Shown here piece after piece: positions 1-13,134 of a stretch of DNA of 64,000 nucleotides (the first letter of the stretch is position 1; every line of letters starts with the position of its first letter). The DNA is from Tetmemena sp. SeJ-2015 (lineage: Eukaryota; Ciliophora; Spirotrichea; Sporadotrichida; Oxytrichidae). Where the stretch lies: positions 102,129 through 166,128 of the forward strand of contig JAJKFJ010022683.1 in assembly GCA_027382625.1 (NCBI GenBank), in the 5' to 3' direction. The notes beneath the pieces were generated by a model. The model saw only the letters and a program-made list of their open reading frames with translations. It did not search any database and had not been told where the DNA came from. A program made the position numbers and the translations under genes.

Positions 1-1376
1 ATGCCTGAGGTATGACAGATTCATTAAGTTGGTAGATTTATAAGGCAATTAGATTGATGCTGAATCTGTGAAGAATATAATAAAACACTCCTTGAGAGAA
101 AATACTTCCCTCGTCTCCTTTGATATTCAACATAATCCAGGTTGTACAGATAAGGCTCGAAAATAAATTGCACTCTGCTTGCTCAAAAATATTGAGATCA
201 TGAAGAGAGATGGTGTTGAGATAAAAGAGCAGTGGCTTAGACAAGATACACTAACCTTTAGAATACCAAGACGAATCTTAGATGGACTTGGTATCCCTAC
301 CAAAGATAGCAAAAAGTAGAAGAGGTCTTTAAATCAAACTTTCAACGAGTCCTTGAGCCATTCTAATAGCAAGAGTCCTACTCAAAGAGTACGACAGAAG
401 TCTACTTCTTCTAGTTTCTATCATTAAAAAGCTTGTAAGATATCTACTATTGATTTGATATTAACTTTCTATAGAATCCAAAAGCAGAAACGATCAACTA
501 TAAAAACAAAACACTGATCTATCGCATATATAATCCAAGAACAGTTTTGAAGCAGAGAACCTCAAGTCCTTTGGCCAAAAGAATCAAGCATCTTTAAAAA
601 GTAGCACAAGGAATAAAAGTCAAGGGCCTAAACAGAAAAGAGGAAATTCCAAAACTGAATTACACAAAAGTCATATTGTGTCATCTTTTACTCAGATTAA
701 AGATCCTTAAGTGCTGAAGTCTAATTAACGATAGTCTGGAAGACCCAAATCATCAAAATCCAGAGGTGGAGATAAGCTTGCTCTCTAAGGTGATTAATTT
801 CAATCTGTTGGGGGAAGAAGCTAAAGCAACAAGAGATAAGCAGTTTAGCCTTCTAATAAGTAAATTCTCATCAGTAGAATACACCAGCTGCAGTAATCAA
901 ATGAGAAGAAACCTCCAATTTGTATCTCATTTATTTTTACCAATCAACAAATCCACTACTAAAAATAAATCAGCAAATAAAAGACAAGATAATAGGAAGC
1001 CAAGAAACGAAATTTATGTGGAAGATGATTAAGGAGTAAATTAGAAAATCATATTTTAGAAGAGTGGTTCCTTTGCAGAGTTTCAAGTCTTGAATCTCAA
1101 CAAAAGTTCAAAGAAAATAGATTTCTCGATAGTGGAGCAGAAAGTTGAGCCAGTGGAGATATTCACTAACTTATCCGAGGTCGATCCAAGAGAAGGAAGT
1201 TCAAGTTAAGAGGGTTTATTCAATAATCGAAATGCCTCAAGTAGTAAATAGTCGCTCTATGAAAAGAAGAGGCTTCATCCATTAACAAAATGAGCGGAGG
1301 CTCTTGTCTGAATGCAAAAACTTTGAGAAGCAATACTTTTAGTCCGAAGCCAAGTTTTATTTAATTTTATTAATGA
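1..1376 (+). CDS. LRR-containing protein, 5'-truncated
   Basis: The reading frame is already open at the window edge, so the N-terminus is missing. The first 60 codons read as leucine-rich repeat units (LVDLQGNQI, then NTSLVSFDIQHNPG), followed by a basic, Ser/Gln-rich tail. Many TAA/TAG codons sit in Gln-rich stretches. Three GT-AG introns make the frame continuous: about 434-474, 786-816 and one of 29 nt near 1243. The frame ends at TGA 1374-1376 after FSPKPSFIQFYQ. The single LRR unit followed by a conserved-looking segment (TFRIPRRILDGLGIP) is loosely like centrosomal Cep78-type proteins, but that is only a guess. Function unknown. Confidence 0.55.
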
Positions 1377-1450
1377 AAGTTACTAAAGCAGCATGATCAA
1401 ATGGTTAACTATAAATTTGCTAGTCTTTTGCAAGTTTAATTTTGGTTAAG

Positions 1451-2297
1451 ATGTCTAATGAATACGAATAGTAGATAGATCAGCTGTAAGCTGCGTTACA
1501 ATAAGCTGAAAATAATAATTAGTCCTTGCTTCCATAGACTCAAGAAGACATTGACTTGATAAAGCAAATTGCAGTTTAAAAGCCAGAAAAGGTAATTCAA
1601 AGAATGGATGTCTTGTTAACTGAATTGAGCTTCTTGATGGATGCAATTAACTTCAAAACGATAGACCCAAGACTAAGAATAGTTATAGCCTAGCAATTGG
1701 AATAAGTAATTGAGATTGCAGAGGATAAGTAAATACTAGAGTTTGTTGAGGGATCTCAAAGAGGAAGAGAGATAGAATCAGCAAGCCTTAGAAGCCCCCT
1801 CTCAGAGAAAAGCAAAGTTAATAGAACGAGAGCCTAAATTTAAAGAATAGCATTCTTTCACATGGTAGAGTATTGAGGGAACAGGGCGAAGCTAATAGCC
1901 AATCGAAGATGCTGAAAGTGTCCCAATCAAAGCATAGAAATATAAGTAAAGTCAAAAGCAAGCCAAGAACAACTATGCTTAAAACGAGTAAAATGTGGCA
2001 TAGAGCAGAGATGATTTCGAGGAATACCCTCACCCTTACTCTTTTGAAAATGAAGGCTCTGAAAATCAAGAGGCCTAGGACAGGTTTGAGAGCAGTGAGC
2101 ATAGTAGAGAATACATAGAAAAATTATATTTTTAAAACTTAGCAAAAGAGCAGTTACATTTAAGCAGCGTTAATAGAAATCAATTCAATCCTTTCGTAAG
2201 AGGAAGCAACAGCAATTTTTCTAATAACTTAATGGGGTCACCTTAGTAACTGGACAACGACATCATATACGCAGAGGATGATTATGATGATGAATGA
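1451..2297 (+). CDS. Unrecognised Gln-rich acidic protein
   Basis: The start ATG gives MSNEYEQQIDQLQAALQQ. A GT-AG intron of 34 nt (donor GTTAAT, acceptor AATAG, near 1817-1850) joins LRSPLSEKSK to HSFTWQSIEG. The frame then stays open to TGA 2295-2297. The N-terminal third is helical and coiled-coil-like; the rest is Gln/Ser/Glu-rich and low complexity. I recognise no domain. The 3' end is uncertain: TATGAT occurs at 2283-2288 and again at 2350-2355. If these are IES pointers, the protein instead ends in a basic tail (PQRRKRFRKAQHRRR) with a stop near 2420. Confidence 0.55.
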
Positions 2298-2349
2298 TTA
2301 AGCATAGAATTATTCTTTATTCACACTTTTAAATACTTTGACAAGAATT

Positions 2350-2502
2350 TATGATTAGTCCTCAAATTCTGTTCCCTAGAGGAGAAAGAGGTTTAGGAAG
2401 GCATAACATAGAAGGAGGTGATATGGATTCTTTTAAAAATAGCAATGTAAATTATCATCCTATTCCAGGTGGAAAAGAAACTCCAATGAGCAGACTAAAT
2501 TG
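2350..2502 (+). CDS. Small ORF or alternative 3' exon
   Basis: An ATG at 2351 opens a 50-codon frame with a composition that looks coding (VNYHPIPGGKETPMSRLN at the end) and stops at TGA. With only one stop codon, 50 open codons are not significant. The same DNA may instead be the last segment of the preceding gene after removal of an IES bounded by TATGAT. I cannot decide between the two. Confidence 0.25.
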
Positions 2503-2583
2503 AATATTATTTTATTAGTCCAGTAATAATTTTTCACAAAAATGAAAGTAAACAAATGAAATACTTGGCACAATTATTATTAT

Positions 2584-2886
2584 TCATTCTTATTAGCTGG
2601 ATCGACTACTCAAATCCATTCCATACTCAGTTTCTTCTATGACATCAGGTTTAAAATCTGCAGTCATATTTAGAGCGTTCTGTACCTTATCTCCAAAGAT
2701 ATCTCCTTTGGAAAAGTTGCTAACATAGGCTGTGTTTGGTCTAAGTTCATAGGGTCCACTCTAGGGGACTTAGTTAGAACCATCTCCTCCTATCTATCGA
2801 TTGTAGTTTTGAGGTTCTAGGGACATGCTTCTATGATTGAACATCCCAGATGCAGCTGTGCTTTGAGCGAAACTCTTACTATACAT
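2584..2886 (-). CDS. Unrecognised 100-residue protein
   Basis: A single uninterrupted frame from ATG (2886) to TGA (2584-2586) encodes MYSKSFAQSTAASGMF... ending LSSRSSQQE. It has no intron, no membrane segment and no signal peptide. Polar residues and Asn/Ser/Gln dominate, with glutamine codons of the TAA/TAG type inside. It lies tail-to-tail with the plus-strand gene before it. I do not recognise a family. Confidence 0.45.
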
Positions 2887-3044
2887 AGCATAAATTAATT
2901 AAATTTTATTTAAATACTACTCTTATCACAATAAACCCTACTGTCTTTTAAGATGCTTTAAATTTAAGATAAATTATTTTATAAACTACTGAAATGATTA
3001 TTAATTATTTTTTTTATTATAAACTTCTAGACATAAAAATGAAA

Positions 3045-6000
3045 GCTTTGATTCCATAGAGATTTCCAATCCTAATTTTCCTCTAATTTTAATTTTCTTA
3101 AGCAGCAGAGTTATATCTATTGATTCTTTCCTTAATGTTCGGGACAGACTGATTAAGGTTTTATTACTCTTGGAGACTCATCTTTGATCTGTTGACTGGG
3201 TTGAGTGAGATTTACTTATAAAATCCTGAGGAGCTCGTGGCATAGGCTGATTTATTAAGATCATAGTTAAGTCTAACTCCTCCTGAGCTGAATTGATAAA
3301 ACTTGCTGCTAGTGCCACTAAATTGATCAGTGCCAGTGGTTGAGAGTTGATCCCCACCCGGACTATTGAGCATATATCTATTCATAGCCTCCAACACTCA
3401 TTCTCTTATCTCTAGGGCTGCTAGCCTGCTGGCCGTTGCTCCCATAGTACCTAATCATCAATCCTATAATACAAACTCACTTCTCATTTTTAATCATTCT
3501 CTTCATTTGGGAGTAATTTTGCAAATGCTTTTTCCATTGATGCTTGCTTAGGATTCGAGGTTGTGCTGTCTGAAGTTTGAGCAGCATGAGCGAGTTATCG
3601 TTACTTATCTTGTCGCTCTCCTGCTTCCTTACATTAATATTCAAGGTCTTCAAGTCGAACTCAGACCTTTGAAAGGGCTTACCACTATTATCAAAGCCCT
3701 TCTCTCTCGGTCTTTGCCTCTAAATTACATTATAACTCTTAAAAGTGGCTTACTGTGAAGATAGAAAACATTCTTTCAAGAAGGATTTCATTAGACTGAT
3801 TGATTGTTTTCAGTTAGGTATTCTTGCTTGCCTTTTCCTTTGCTCTTAATTGCAAATGAATATTAGTCTAGGGAGCCTTGTTGTCCACAGATGATTAAAT
3901 AAATAATTTAAAATCTTCGAGGATTTGACTGCACCTAATCTATCATACAGACTTTTATTTTCTTGGATCGTCCTAAATAGCTAATTAAACATGTATATAT
4001 CTACATCATGTTGACTATCCTGTTCTTGGGATTCTGGAGAGTATAGTTCCTCTTCATTTTAACTTAATTATTAAATTAAAGCAATTAAAATATCTTAAAA
4101 TTAAGAAAATCATTCATCGTCTCTCCTAGCCTCAGGGTGTCTCTTCTTTGGCTTCTTTATAAAAATAGGGTTGCTCATATAAACTATATCCCTCAGTGAC
4201 TAGCTCATCTACTATATCTTGTTCACTTCCTTGCAGCTTTAGATTCCAACTCTAAAAGCCTTCTCCACTTAGTTAAAGTAAAAATTATTTAGTAAACTTC
4301 CTTTAAAGCTTTAAGCTCAGTTTTAGAATGTAGGACGACCATCTCTTGCGCGTGCTTATTTTTCTTCCTATTTTGGTAATTCAAGTTGATTCTCGCCAGT
4401 TCATCATCCTCACTACATTTGTTTAAATAATAGGTCTTACTTCTCGAGGTAAATCATCTTTTCAAGTTAAGCTGGGTGCAAGAAAGCCTGCACTCTTCAT
4501 CTTATTTTTATTGATGCTTTTATGGATAAACTCTCTAGTCTCATTTGAAATGTAATTCTCAGGCTCTCTCTGAGGAGGTGGGCCCAAGGCGTTTGCATCC
4601 ATATCCTCATAACTGTCCCTTCGCTCATGTCTCTATTCTTTGTTCTTATTTTAGTGCTTGACTCCTCCTATGTTTCTCAAATTCTTCATCACCTCCTTAA
4701 TTTGCAACTTGAGATTGAGTGCTTGCTTGCCTGTGAATTAAGGCTAGGTCTATAGCTTAGCCTCTACCTTATACTTCAACTTGCCCTTCAATTTTTAGGG
4801 TTCCTCACTTATAAGAGGCAGACCTAAGAGAGCTAGAGAATTACTTGATGGCGGAGGGAGTGTCGCCATGGACTTTGAGTTAGTCTTAGGTTTCTTTTTG
4901 TCTTTCTTTTTCTTGACTTCTTTTTCCTTTTCCATGGCTTCCATGAACTTGGCATCCATGAGAAAGAGATTAGGGTTGTCTTCGAGCTCCCTGTCAATCT
5001 TCTGCCTTATCTCGTCTTCTTACTTTTTCTTCTCTTGCTGCTGTAGTCTGCTCTGCTGATCTTACTGAATCTTCTTCACTAGAAGATGTAATTAAGATAT
5101 GGAATATGAATTACGCTTCTTTGAATATGCGACACTCTGCTGCTCTAAGAACTTGTGCATGAACTAGTAGGAGTCTTCATGTTTGGTCTTGACTGTCCCT
5201 GGCTCAGGTGGATCCAGTTTCTATCTATACTTGTACTCATACAGATCATCGCCTCTCATCAGCATGCTCTCGATATACATCTTCTCTTTTTGAAACTGAA
5301 AATATGATAAGCGCAAAGTGAAAGTCTTACCTCTCTATTGAGTAGCTCTTCCTGTGATCTAAAGTCTTGCATGAGCTCCTTGCAGGAGAGTCTTGCTCTG
5401 CATAAATACTGCATCAGCTTTATTGTTCTAATCAAAGCTAATCTAGCTGAAGCCAAGCATCTTGGTCATAATATAGTAAGCATCAAAAGCCTTCTTGAAC
5501 ATATCAGTCATCTCAATAAACAAACTCTGATTATCTCGAAATGCCAAGCTCTCATTACGAACCTTCACAGTCTGAGAAACTATCTTGCTGAAGTCTTTTA
5601 ACCCTATTCTTACAGGGTCCTCTCCAAATTCTACTCAATGATTATTAGAAGTAGATAATTACTCAATAGAACTATATGGATGATCTCTATGATAAATCCT
5701 ATCAGCTCCTCTATCTAGATATTGAATCTCTTTTGAGTGTCCTTTCCCATAGTTTAGAACACGATCGAGGATTGAAACTATAAAGTTAAAGCACAAATTC
5801 AAAATCTCTTACAGAGTATTTATAGCAAAGCTGTGTTTTAAATTCCACAAATTTATCATAAAGCAGAGTCATCTCATCCTTAATTATGTGAAATTAATGG
5901 GCTCTATCCTACAGAATTTCTGGCCCATATTTAACGAAGGGCAGATTAGCTACGTTAAACTAATTTCTGGTTATCTCCACTTTAAAAGTTTTGAGTCTAT

Positions 6001-6675
6001 ATTTCTTCTTCTTTGGCTCTCCTGAGTCTTGAAGCTTAAGTTAAGATTTAGGCTTCATCATTTCAGGGCTCATTGGAAATGGAAAGAAGGATGCCTGAGA
6101 AGTGTGCATAGGACTTGCTGTGCTTTCCTAGGCAGTAGATAAATTTCTTTTATTGAAAAAGTTTTAACCGGTGTGTCTTCCAGCAGAATACTACTATAAT
6201 TATAAGAATTAGGAAGGGAGAATAAATTCTGCTGAACCATTATCGACTCTCTGAGTCTTGCATCTACTGTCTCAAGCAAATCATCGAACAGTTGTAGTTT
6301 CTTCTGAGTTATGCTTTCCTCAATTTGCTTCCTCTTAGATGGTTCAACTACTTTGTAATCTTCGAAGTCTGACTAATTTGAAGAAGAGAATGAACTTTCC
6401 TATCTGGAATCTTAAGCATTAGCTTCATCCTCTCCAGTCTGGACATTTTAGGTTCCATGGTCTCCTCTTGAGTTGCTCCCATTCATATTTTTGTCTTGCC
6501 TTAAATAGGCATGGTGCGTTTTCCCCATCATTGAGTAAATATTATCCTTAAGTTTCTCTCCAAATCGTTTTGAGTCTTCTGATTAATTTGGCTCAAGCTT
6601 TTTAATAGCTGGCTTTAAATTTAGCTGAAAATTTTAAGAAAGTGTTTGATTTTCCTTTCTCTATGTTGAAAACAT
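3045..6675 (-). CDS. Large unrecognised multi-exon protein
   Basis: The start is ATG 6675 (MFSTQRKENQTLSQ). The frame is followed through introns of about 41 nt (donor GTTAAAAC) and 34 nt, and one of 46 nt near 3321-3366 whose removal joins YEQIYAQ to YGTSSKFYQF. The middle part is helical (RIGLKDFSKIVSQTVKVRNE; KAFDAYYIMTKMLGFSQISF), then strongly Lys/Glu-rich and coiled-coil-like, and the end is Ser/Gln-rich. It has no membrane segment and no catalytic motif that I can see. The 3' end is approximate: the frame I follow meets no TGA before the next gene, so an undetected intron or IES lies near 3050-3150. Confidence 0.5.
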
Positions 6676-6690
6676 TATCTTATCATTAAA

Positions 6691-8442
6691 TCAAATTTTA
6701 ATTTAATTTAAACTTTGAATTCTTAATTAAACTTATTGTTGAAGTATTTAAAATTAATTTTAACTTAATGCTTAAGTATATAAGTACTTTTTAATGTCAA
6801 TCTTTTCAATACTATTTGCATTTCCCTTAATCGCAAAATCAAGATTCGTATCTGTATTTGATTAAGGAAGTCTAATCCTATTTTCCTGATTTAATTTTTA
6901 CTGAGTTAGTCTGAAAATCATTCCAATATCTGGTTCCTCGTCTCCAACCTTTAAGTTCTTATTTTTGTCATTTTTATTCTTGGGATTGAAAGTTGATAGA
7001 TTTTTGGTGAGATCTTTTTAGCCCAAACTTCATTTATTGTTCTATAATCTCAGCAGTAACTGATTTCCTCATAATGAATTGCAAGTTGTAATTAGCATCA
7101 CCACTTAATCTCCTGAATGAGTTCTACTTGGAATTGTTCTTGCTTGAGTTTTAGCTCTTATCTTTACTTTAAGCCTTCAAGTGATATTCACCCTCTGATT
7201 CTTGGCTTTACTTTCGAGAGGCTGATGCTTAATCTCCTATTTGATTTAGTCTTTGAGAATCAGACCTCTCATCAATTAAACACATATGATGGATAGTTCA
7301 ATTTTCCTTTTAAGTTGCTAGTATTCTTTTAGCTTTAACAAGCCCTTTTATTTTAATTCTTTCTTGAGAGAGATCTTCCTGCTCCTCGGCTCCATAGCAA
7401 AGTACTGCACAGTAAATCCATTAGAGCTAGCCACTCTTTACCCTGATACTAGAGGGCTAAAAGTGCTGCTATCTTTTCTTTCATTGGGTGGGATCACCTA
7501 AATTTAAGGAGCGATTGCTTAATTAAGTGTCTTGTGCTTCGAAGATTTTTGTCTGTCTGTCTCTTTAGGATCCGTCTCATCCTCTTCTAGAATAGCAGCT
7601 GATTTTGTCATGCTGTGCTTCAAGTTTTTGAGGTTGGCTTGCTGTTAATTATACTGTTAAATCTTGAAAGAGTGTAGCTACCCTAGCCTCTTGACTTGCT
7701 GAGCTAGCTTTTGATAGTCAATGGAGTCAGTGAGCTTCTTTTCCTCTTCCTCTTAGGCTTTCTTCTTCTTATCTTCTGGCGTCTCAGTCAGCTTCAAAAT
7801 GTGCTTATTCTGAGCTAAGTTCGGCTAGCTGTTCAAAGTTCTCTTAAGGGTAGCTCTCCTCATCAGAGCAAACTCACTCATCGAATTTTTCTTCTAGAGA
7901 CCTGTGCTCCCCTCACTTTGTCTTGAGCCTATTACATCTTCAACTGTATCAGCATCCATATTCGAGCCATTGTTCATGATCTTTTCATATTTTGATAAAT
8001 ACTCTATCAGCTTTTCAGGATCAGAGGTGTTCGTGGTCTTCTGGATGTGCTACTTTATCTTTTCGTAGATCAGCTAGTTGCTTTTTTGGCTTTGATGTTT
8101 CTTGAGCTAGGAAGGAGCCATGGTCAGTTCTCGCAGGTATTTGCTGAAGAGATCATCGGGTAGTGCCAAGTTTGGAGAGCTTAACCCAATAGAAGATCTC
8201 TTTTGCAAGTGCAAACGCTAAAATAAATTGTGATTGCATGTATATGAAGTATGCTACTTCTCCTCTCTGTAATCCTCTGAATTCATGTCTAACTGCTCAG
8301 GGTCAAGCAGATTTGTATTTAGACCTTTCTTTGGAGAATCATAAATTAAATATATATCATTGTTGTACTGATAAGTTTGAATGACGCGATTGAAGTACTT
8401 GGCAGAACTGGGATTTTGCTGTTTGCCCTTGAGCTTCAACAT
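6691..8442 (-). CDS. Unrecognised Lys/Gln-rich protein
   Basis: ATG 8442 opens a frame of more than 430 codons (MLKLKGKQQNPSSAKYFNR...) rich in Lys, Gln and Ser, with a predicted coiled coil around SIDYQKLAQQVKRLGQ. An intron with donor GTGAATATCAC lies near 7190, and coding composition continues to about 6790. The first in-frame TGA is at 6691-6693, only 15 bp before the ATG of the next minus-strand gene. The true stop may be earlier if a small IES is hidden in the AT-rich end. No known domain is visible. Confidence 0.5.
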
Positions 8443-8691
8443 AGCTAATATTTTGTTAATTATAGATTATTTCTCTCACTTAATTGAGTAAATTGCGAGG
8501 ATAAACTTAGGAGGAAATAAGGATGTAAACTGAGGTGAAATGCTGAATATTTCTATATTTAAAATTAAATTAATTATTCCATAATAAATGCAATAGCTGT
8601 AATTATAGCAGCACCTCATGCTTAACTCAAACACAAAATAAATTATCAACACTCACATCAACCTCCCTCCTTAAGTAAATTGTTATTATAA

Positions 8692-11600
8692 AATGGTGGA
8701 GAGCAGAGCATTCCTATCATATAAATTAATTTATCGGGCAGTTTCTGAATAAACTATAGAGTGGTTCTAGTGGCAACAATTCTCACAACACATCTAAGTA
8801 AACGTCCCAGTTCCAGCTGTCTTCTCACCCTTCAAGCGGCGCTAGTAAGAAAACACCACGGCACTCAAGTCAAAATATCCCAATTCCGCATTACAACAAC
8901 AACGCATAAGTAAAAATATATCTGTAACTCTTAAATTTAATAGGAGAATCAGCCTAAAGAATTCACACCCTACCAGAGCTTCATACTCAAAAATATAGAT
9001 TAACAGGTAAAATATCCACTATCAATTATTTAATCTTATAGACTGCAAAGTCAAATAGTGCAATCAAAACTTGCAAAAGCTTTCATATTGTACTATTTAT
9101 TTTAAAGCCCTAAAAATCCAATAAGACTCGGAACATAAGAGAGCTTCAAAGCCAGACACTCAAAAATATTATACCAAATTCTATCTATAAAGTAGAGGGC
9201 GCTAATATCGAAGCATAGCAAGATATATATATTATTTTTAAGACTTTGATTCTTAAGTAGAAGTTTAAACCTTCAGAGATTCAGGGGTACTTATAAATGG
9301 TGTAGATGACAAGGTATGAATTATACTCTCGAATTTCATCATCATTCTAATCATTATCAAATTAATTAGTTAAAGCGTTCTAAGATAAGTAATAAAAATT
9401 AATAATAATATATTAAAATAAATCATTCCTATTAAATTTATAAAAATTGTACTTGAAATTTTTAATTTAAAGATTGCAATGATTATCGAATATGAGCAAT
9501 AATTTTATTATAGCGAGATTTGACATAAGCTATTATTTGACTGAATAATAAAATCCTCCACAAACACCAAATAAAAGACCTGCAAAAAATCTACAGATGG
9601 GAATATAATCACCTAAAAATCAAAAACAAGCAACATTCAGAATAATCCAAAATATTCGATGGGGGTAATGAGTATAATTGGAGGGCAGGGCAGCGATGCG
9701 TTTCAAGGACTTTCTCGATAAAACGGAGTTAACTCTCAGTTGGTAAGTAACTGTCTACCTGTCTGCTCTTCTTTAGTAATAATTAAGTTAATAATTTGAT
9801 AGAGTAACAAAATGGATCTGCAATAGTTTAGCCCAACCTACTAGACCAACTACCCACCCACTCAAAAACACTTCCCAACTAAGGCAGGCCAAATCAAACA
9901 GTAGTACCCTCATAGTGCTGTCAGATAATCCATGGAACTTAAATAAACCTAGCTCATAATCATTAAATGCTTTTTGTAATGTTCAATTTTAAAGATCAAG
10001 CAGGTTTCTTAGTCTCGAGACGAACAGACATCAGACATCATGTCCCTCATTAGGATTATATTTATTTCATCAATCATTCTAATAATCTCACTGAAAAGGA
10101 ACACCCTTATTAAACACGACCCAAGATTTTCACGAACCACACTCAAAACGTTTCAAATAACTTATCCACCAAGCCTTCTCAAATTTCTCCAGTTTCTCAA
10201 AACAACCTTGAGCAGTTCAAAGCCAAACTGACCTAAGATATGAAGAACGTACTTAACACGCAGAATATAACAGCTTAAATTGATTTGCTGAAGAATAAAC
10301 GTAGTGTCCTCTAAAGTGCGGGCGAGGTAGGTATTGACAGGTCAATTGAAAGGAAGGACTAGACTTCTCTGCAAAGCGACAACAGCAAACTCATTTCTTA
10401 AAAGAAGAGATCCATTGATGGAATTACTACTAACACTACTACTGTGCTTAATTAAATTAATGTGGCGCATTTCCCTTTTATATATTGAGTTTAAATGGTT
10501 TAGATAAGTACGAAGAGTTCATTTAACGAGCAAGAGAAACAAATTTAAAACCAGAGAAATCTGGCTATTAAAACTCAACTCAGGCAAATTAAAAAGCCTT
10601 AAATGATAAGAAATAATGGCGAGTAAATTGAAAATGATGACGCAAACATTAAATCAAAATAAGTCCAAGGGATATTGCAGATGAATTTATAATGGAGTGA
10701 TATTTGGAAATGTTTTTTTTTTTGTAGATGAATTCAATCTGAATGAGAGCAACGATAGTTTTGAAAATATTGACAAATTTCCTGAGAACGCTGGCAGCAT
10801 CATTGACTATAACAACTTTGCAGATAACATACAAGATAATTTAGCAATGAGAAACACGGTGCAAGGATCAGGAGGCTTCTTCGATTAAAGGAACAATAAG
10901 TTAAATGCAAAGAATGGACTCAAGCAGCAATCTTATGCGCTTCAATAGCTACATCCTCAATTCTACTCAAATAAAAAGCACATTAATAAGGCCAACCTTG
11001 AAAAGGCAAGAGACAACCTCAATTCAAATAATTCTGGGCTGCCTGCTCTCTCAAAGACAGGAGTGAATTTTTTCACTGGAGGTTCACTAACTGGAGGCAA
11101 TGCTTCTCCTGAACTGGAGTTTGATAAGAGAGTCAGCAAATAATCCATCTACCAACAACACTAAAATATTCAATTAAATCACTAGAGCAGAAGAGAGCAA
11201 AAAGCTAATCTGCTTGCTGAGAGAGATAATTCACTCTCAGGCATCAACAACTAAAGTCCAGTCATCAACTGCTCAGGAGCTGAGATGAAACAAAGGGCCC
11301 CTGTTTCGACTACTGGATATCAAACTTTCACTAACTTCGTATTCATGAATTAAAATAATAATCAGCCACCTCGCTAAGAGATAGAAACTCAGAGCTCTTA
11401 CCAAAAGCCAAACAGGAAATATAAAATCAAGTTCCAGGTAACTTCAAAAAATGACATGGCAGTGGATCAAGAGATGATGCAAACAGTTCACAAGGAGAAT
11501 TTGAATTTGCTCTTTTACGATTTCAACCAAAGCACGAAGTAAAACCCTCGCCAACAGCAGCAATTAAAGCCGCTTAAAGGAGCTGAAGATAATATTGAAA

Positions 11601-12219
11601 CAGCTGCTGAAACGAAAGATATTAGCAACGGCCAATTTTATAATATGATGATGTCGAACACTGGCAGCAACTTTTACTCAAGGTTTAATTTAGTATCTAT
11701 ATTTGAGCATAGGTTTGGTGATAGATTACCAACTAGAGAGGTAAAATCAAGAAGAGGACAAATTGCAACTTCCTAGGACTGCAGAGCATCCGCCTATAAT
11801 CAAGCGAATAGGTTTGAATCTCCTAGGAAGAAAGTAACCCTAGATTTTTAATTGTATTATAATTTATATTTTTCAGATTCAAGGCAAGGGAAAAAGAATG
11901 CTAAAATGTAGAGTTGCTCTCCTAGAGAATACGCTTTACAATCTAACGGCGGAATGAAAGATAACTAATTTAGGTCTTCCCAGATTAAGAAAGGCAACTA
12001 ATAAGAATAAAATCAAGTCTATAAATCTCAATATCAACTTGATTAAATGTAGTCATTAGCATTTTTATCTTATTACAGTCAGTGCCGATATAATACCAAC
12101 CATAAAACCAGTGGGAGTACCACCCAATCGGAGAGTAGGATGAAGACAGATACTACGAAAATTATGAGTCTGATTTTTCATAGGCAAATAAAGTAGCCAG
12201 GAAGAAAAGTAAAAAGTGA
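8692..12219 (+). CDS. Large unrecognised Asn/Gln/Ser-rich protein
   Basis: The frame starts at or near ATG 8692. A 64-nt GT-AG intron directly after the start codon would give M-SGSSGNNSHN. Further introns are clear: GTAAAAATAT...TTTAATAG near 8911, GTAAAATATCC...CTTATAG near 9007, GTAAGTAACTG...CTTTAG near 9746, a 42-nt intron near 10459, and one with a T12 tract before GTAG near 10699. The protein is low complexity, with a repeated Asn/Gln/Ser bias and no membrane segment. The last exon ends YHPIGEQDEDRYYENYESDF and KVARKKSKK before TGA 12217-12219. About 150 bp near 9400-9550 is AT-rich and non-coding-like, possibly an IES. Function unknown. Confidence 0.5.
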
Positions 12220-12469
12220 ATATAACTTATAAATCTATAAAGTAAGAAGAATAAGTAGATATATGAAACTATATGCAATAGTGAGGACTGATTTGATTGT
12301 TTCTTAGATGAATAGTCAAATCAATTTTTAAAAATCTTCTCACTTTCAAAATATTTAGCAGACACAATTATCTATGAGATTAATCCTGCAAGATGTACTG
12401 AAGACCCTTGACTCTATCCTATAAAATTTAAGATCCAACTAATTTATAATACTTAAAGCCCGTTTCCTT

Positions 12470-12990
12470 TCATCTCCCAGGTAGCAGTATGTACCTTATT
12501 TAAATACTAGCTATTAATAAAATTGAAATTGAATGAGTGCCGTCTTGCTTTACAACCATCTCGTGAGAGTCTCCTCTAACTGTGGCCTTAAGCTTTGCTT
12601 CGAAGGCAATCTTGGCCTCTCCTTGATCATCTCTTAAGCAAATTATAATTTCATCGGGGGTTGACTGCTTAAGGGTGGTGTTGATTTCCTATTTAGAATG
12701 GTTAGCTTATTATTTAAGGATATAATGAAAGTCTATAAAACAGAGAAGCTTGGAGGATCTTGATTTCAAAATAGAAAGAAAAATCTTCTTTGCAAATGAT
12801 TCTTAAACAATCTCGACCAATGGAAAAATCAATCCCAGATTTATGAATAGGATCTTGAATAAATTCTTACAGCTCCATCTGAAGCTTTGCTTCCTGTCTT
12901 GATAACGAGTTGTTGACTAGGGTTGTAGTCATCATCTAGAGAGGTCTTGATGTATTTGTGGAGATCTCCGAAGTTTTCTAGCTTTGCCAT
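12470..12990 (-). CDS. Porin (VDAC)-like N-terminal fragment
   Basis: The start is ATG 12990 (MAKLENFGDLHKYIKTSLDD). The first 110 residues resemble the start of eukaryotic mitochondrial porins: a short helix, then a D-D-Y motif, then alternating beta-strand sequence (QQLVIKTGSKASDGA; EAKIAFEAKLKATVRG). An intron with donor GTAAG at 12870 and end at 12689 is 182 nt, far longer than other introns here, and may hide an IES. After HSISILLI the frame soon ends at TGA 12470, whereas the family is about 280 residues. The remainder is not recognisable downstream to 12220. It is either a partial germline segment with the rest elsewhere, or a broken gene. Confidence 0.4.
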
Positions 12991-13134
12991 ATCTTGGTTC
13001 CTTCTTTGTTTTATTAATTATATTTGCTAATGTTCTAATTAGAGAATCTTACTGAAGATTCTTCCTCATAAGAAGATACTAACTTATCTTTCTTTTACTT
13101 TAAAGATGATTTTCTTAACTTTTTCTAAACTTAA

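Noticed and set aside
1818..2145. Minus-strand hydrophobic frames
   Set aside because: They are antisense shadows of the Gln-rich plus-strand gene, whose frame is continuous after one intron.
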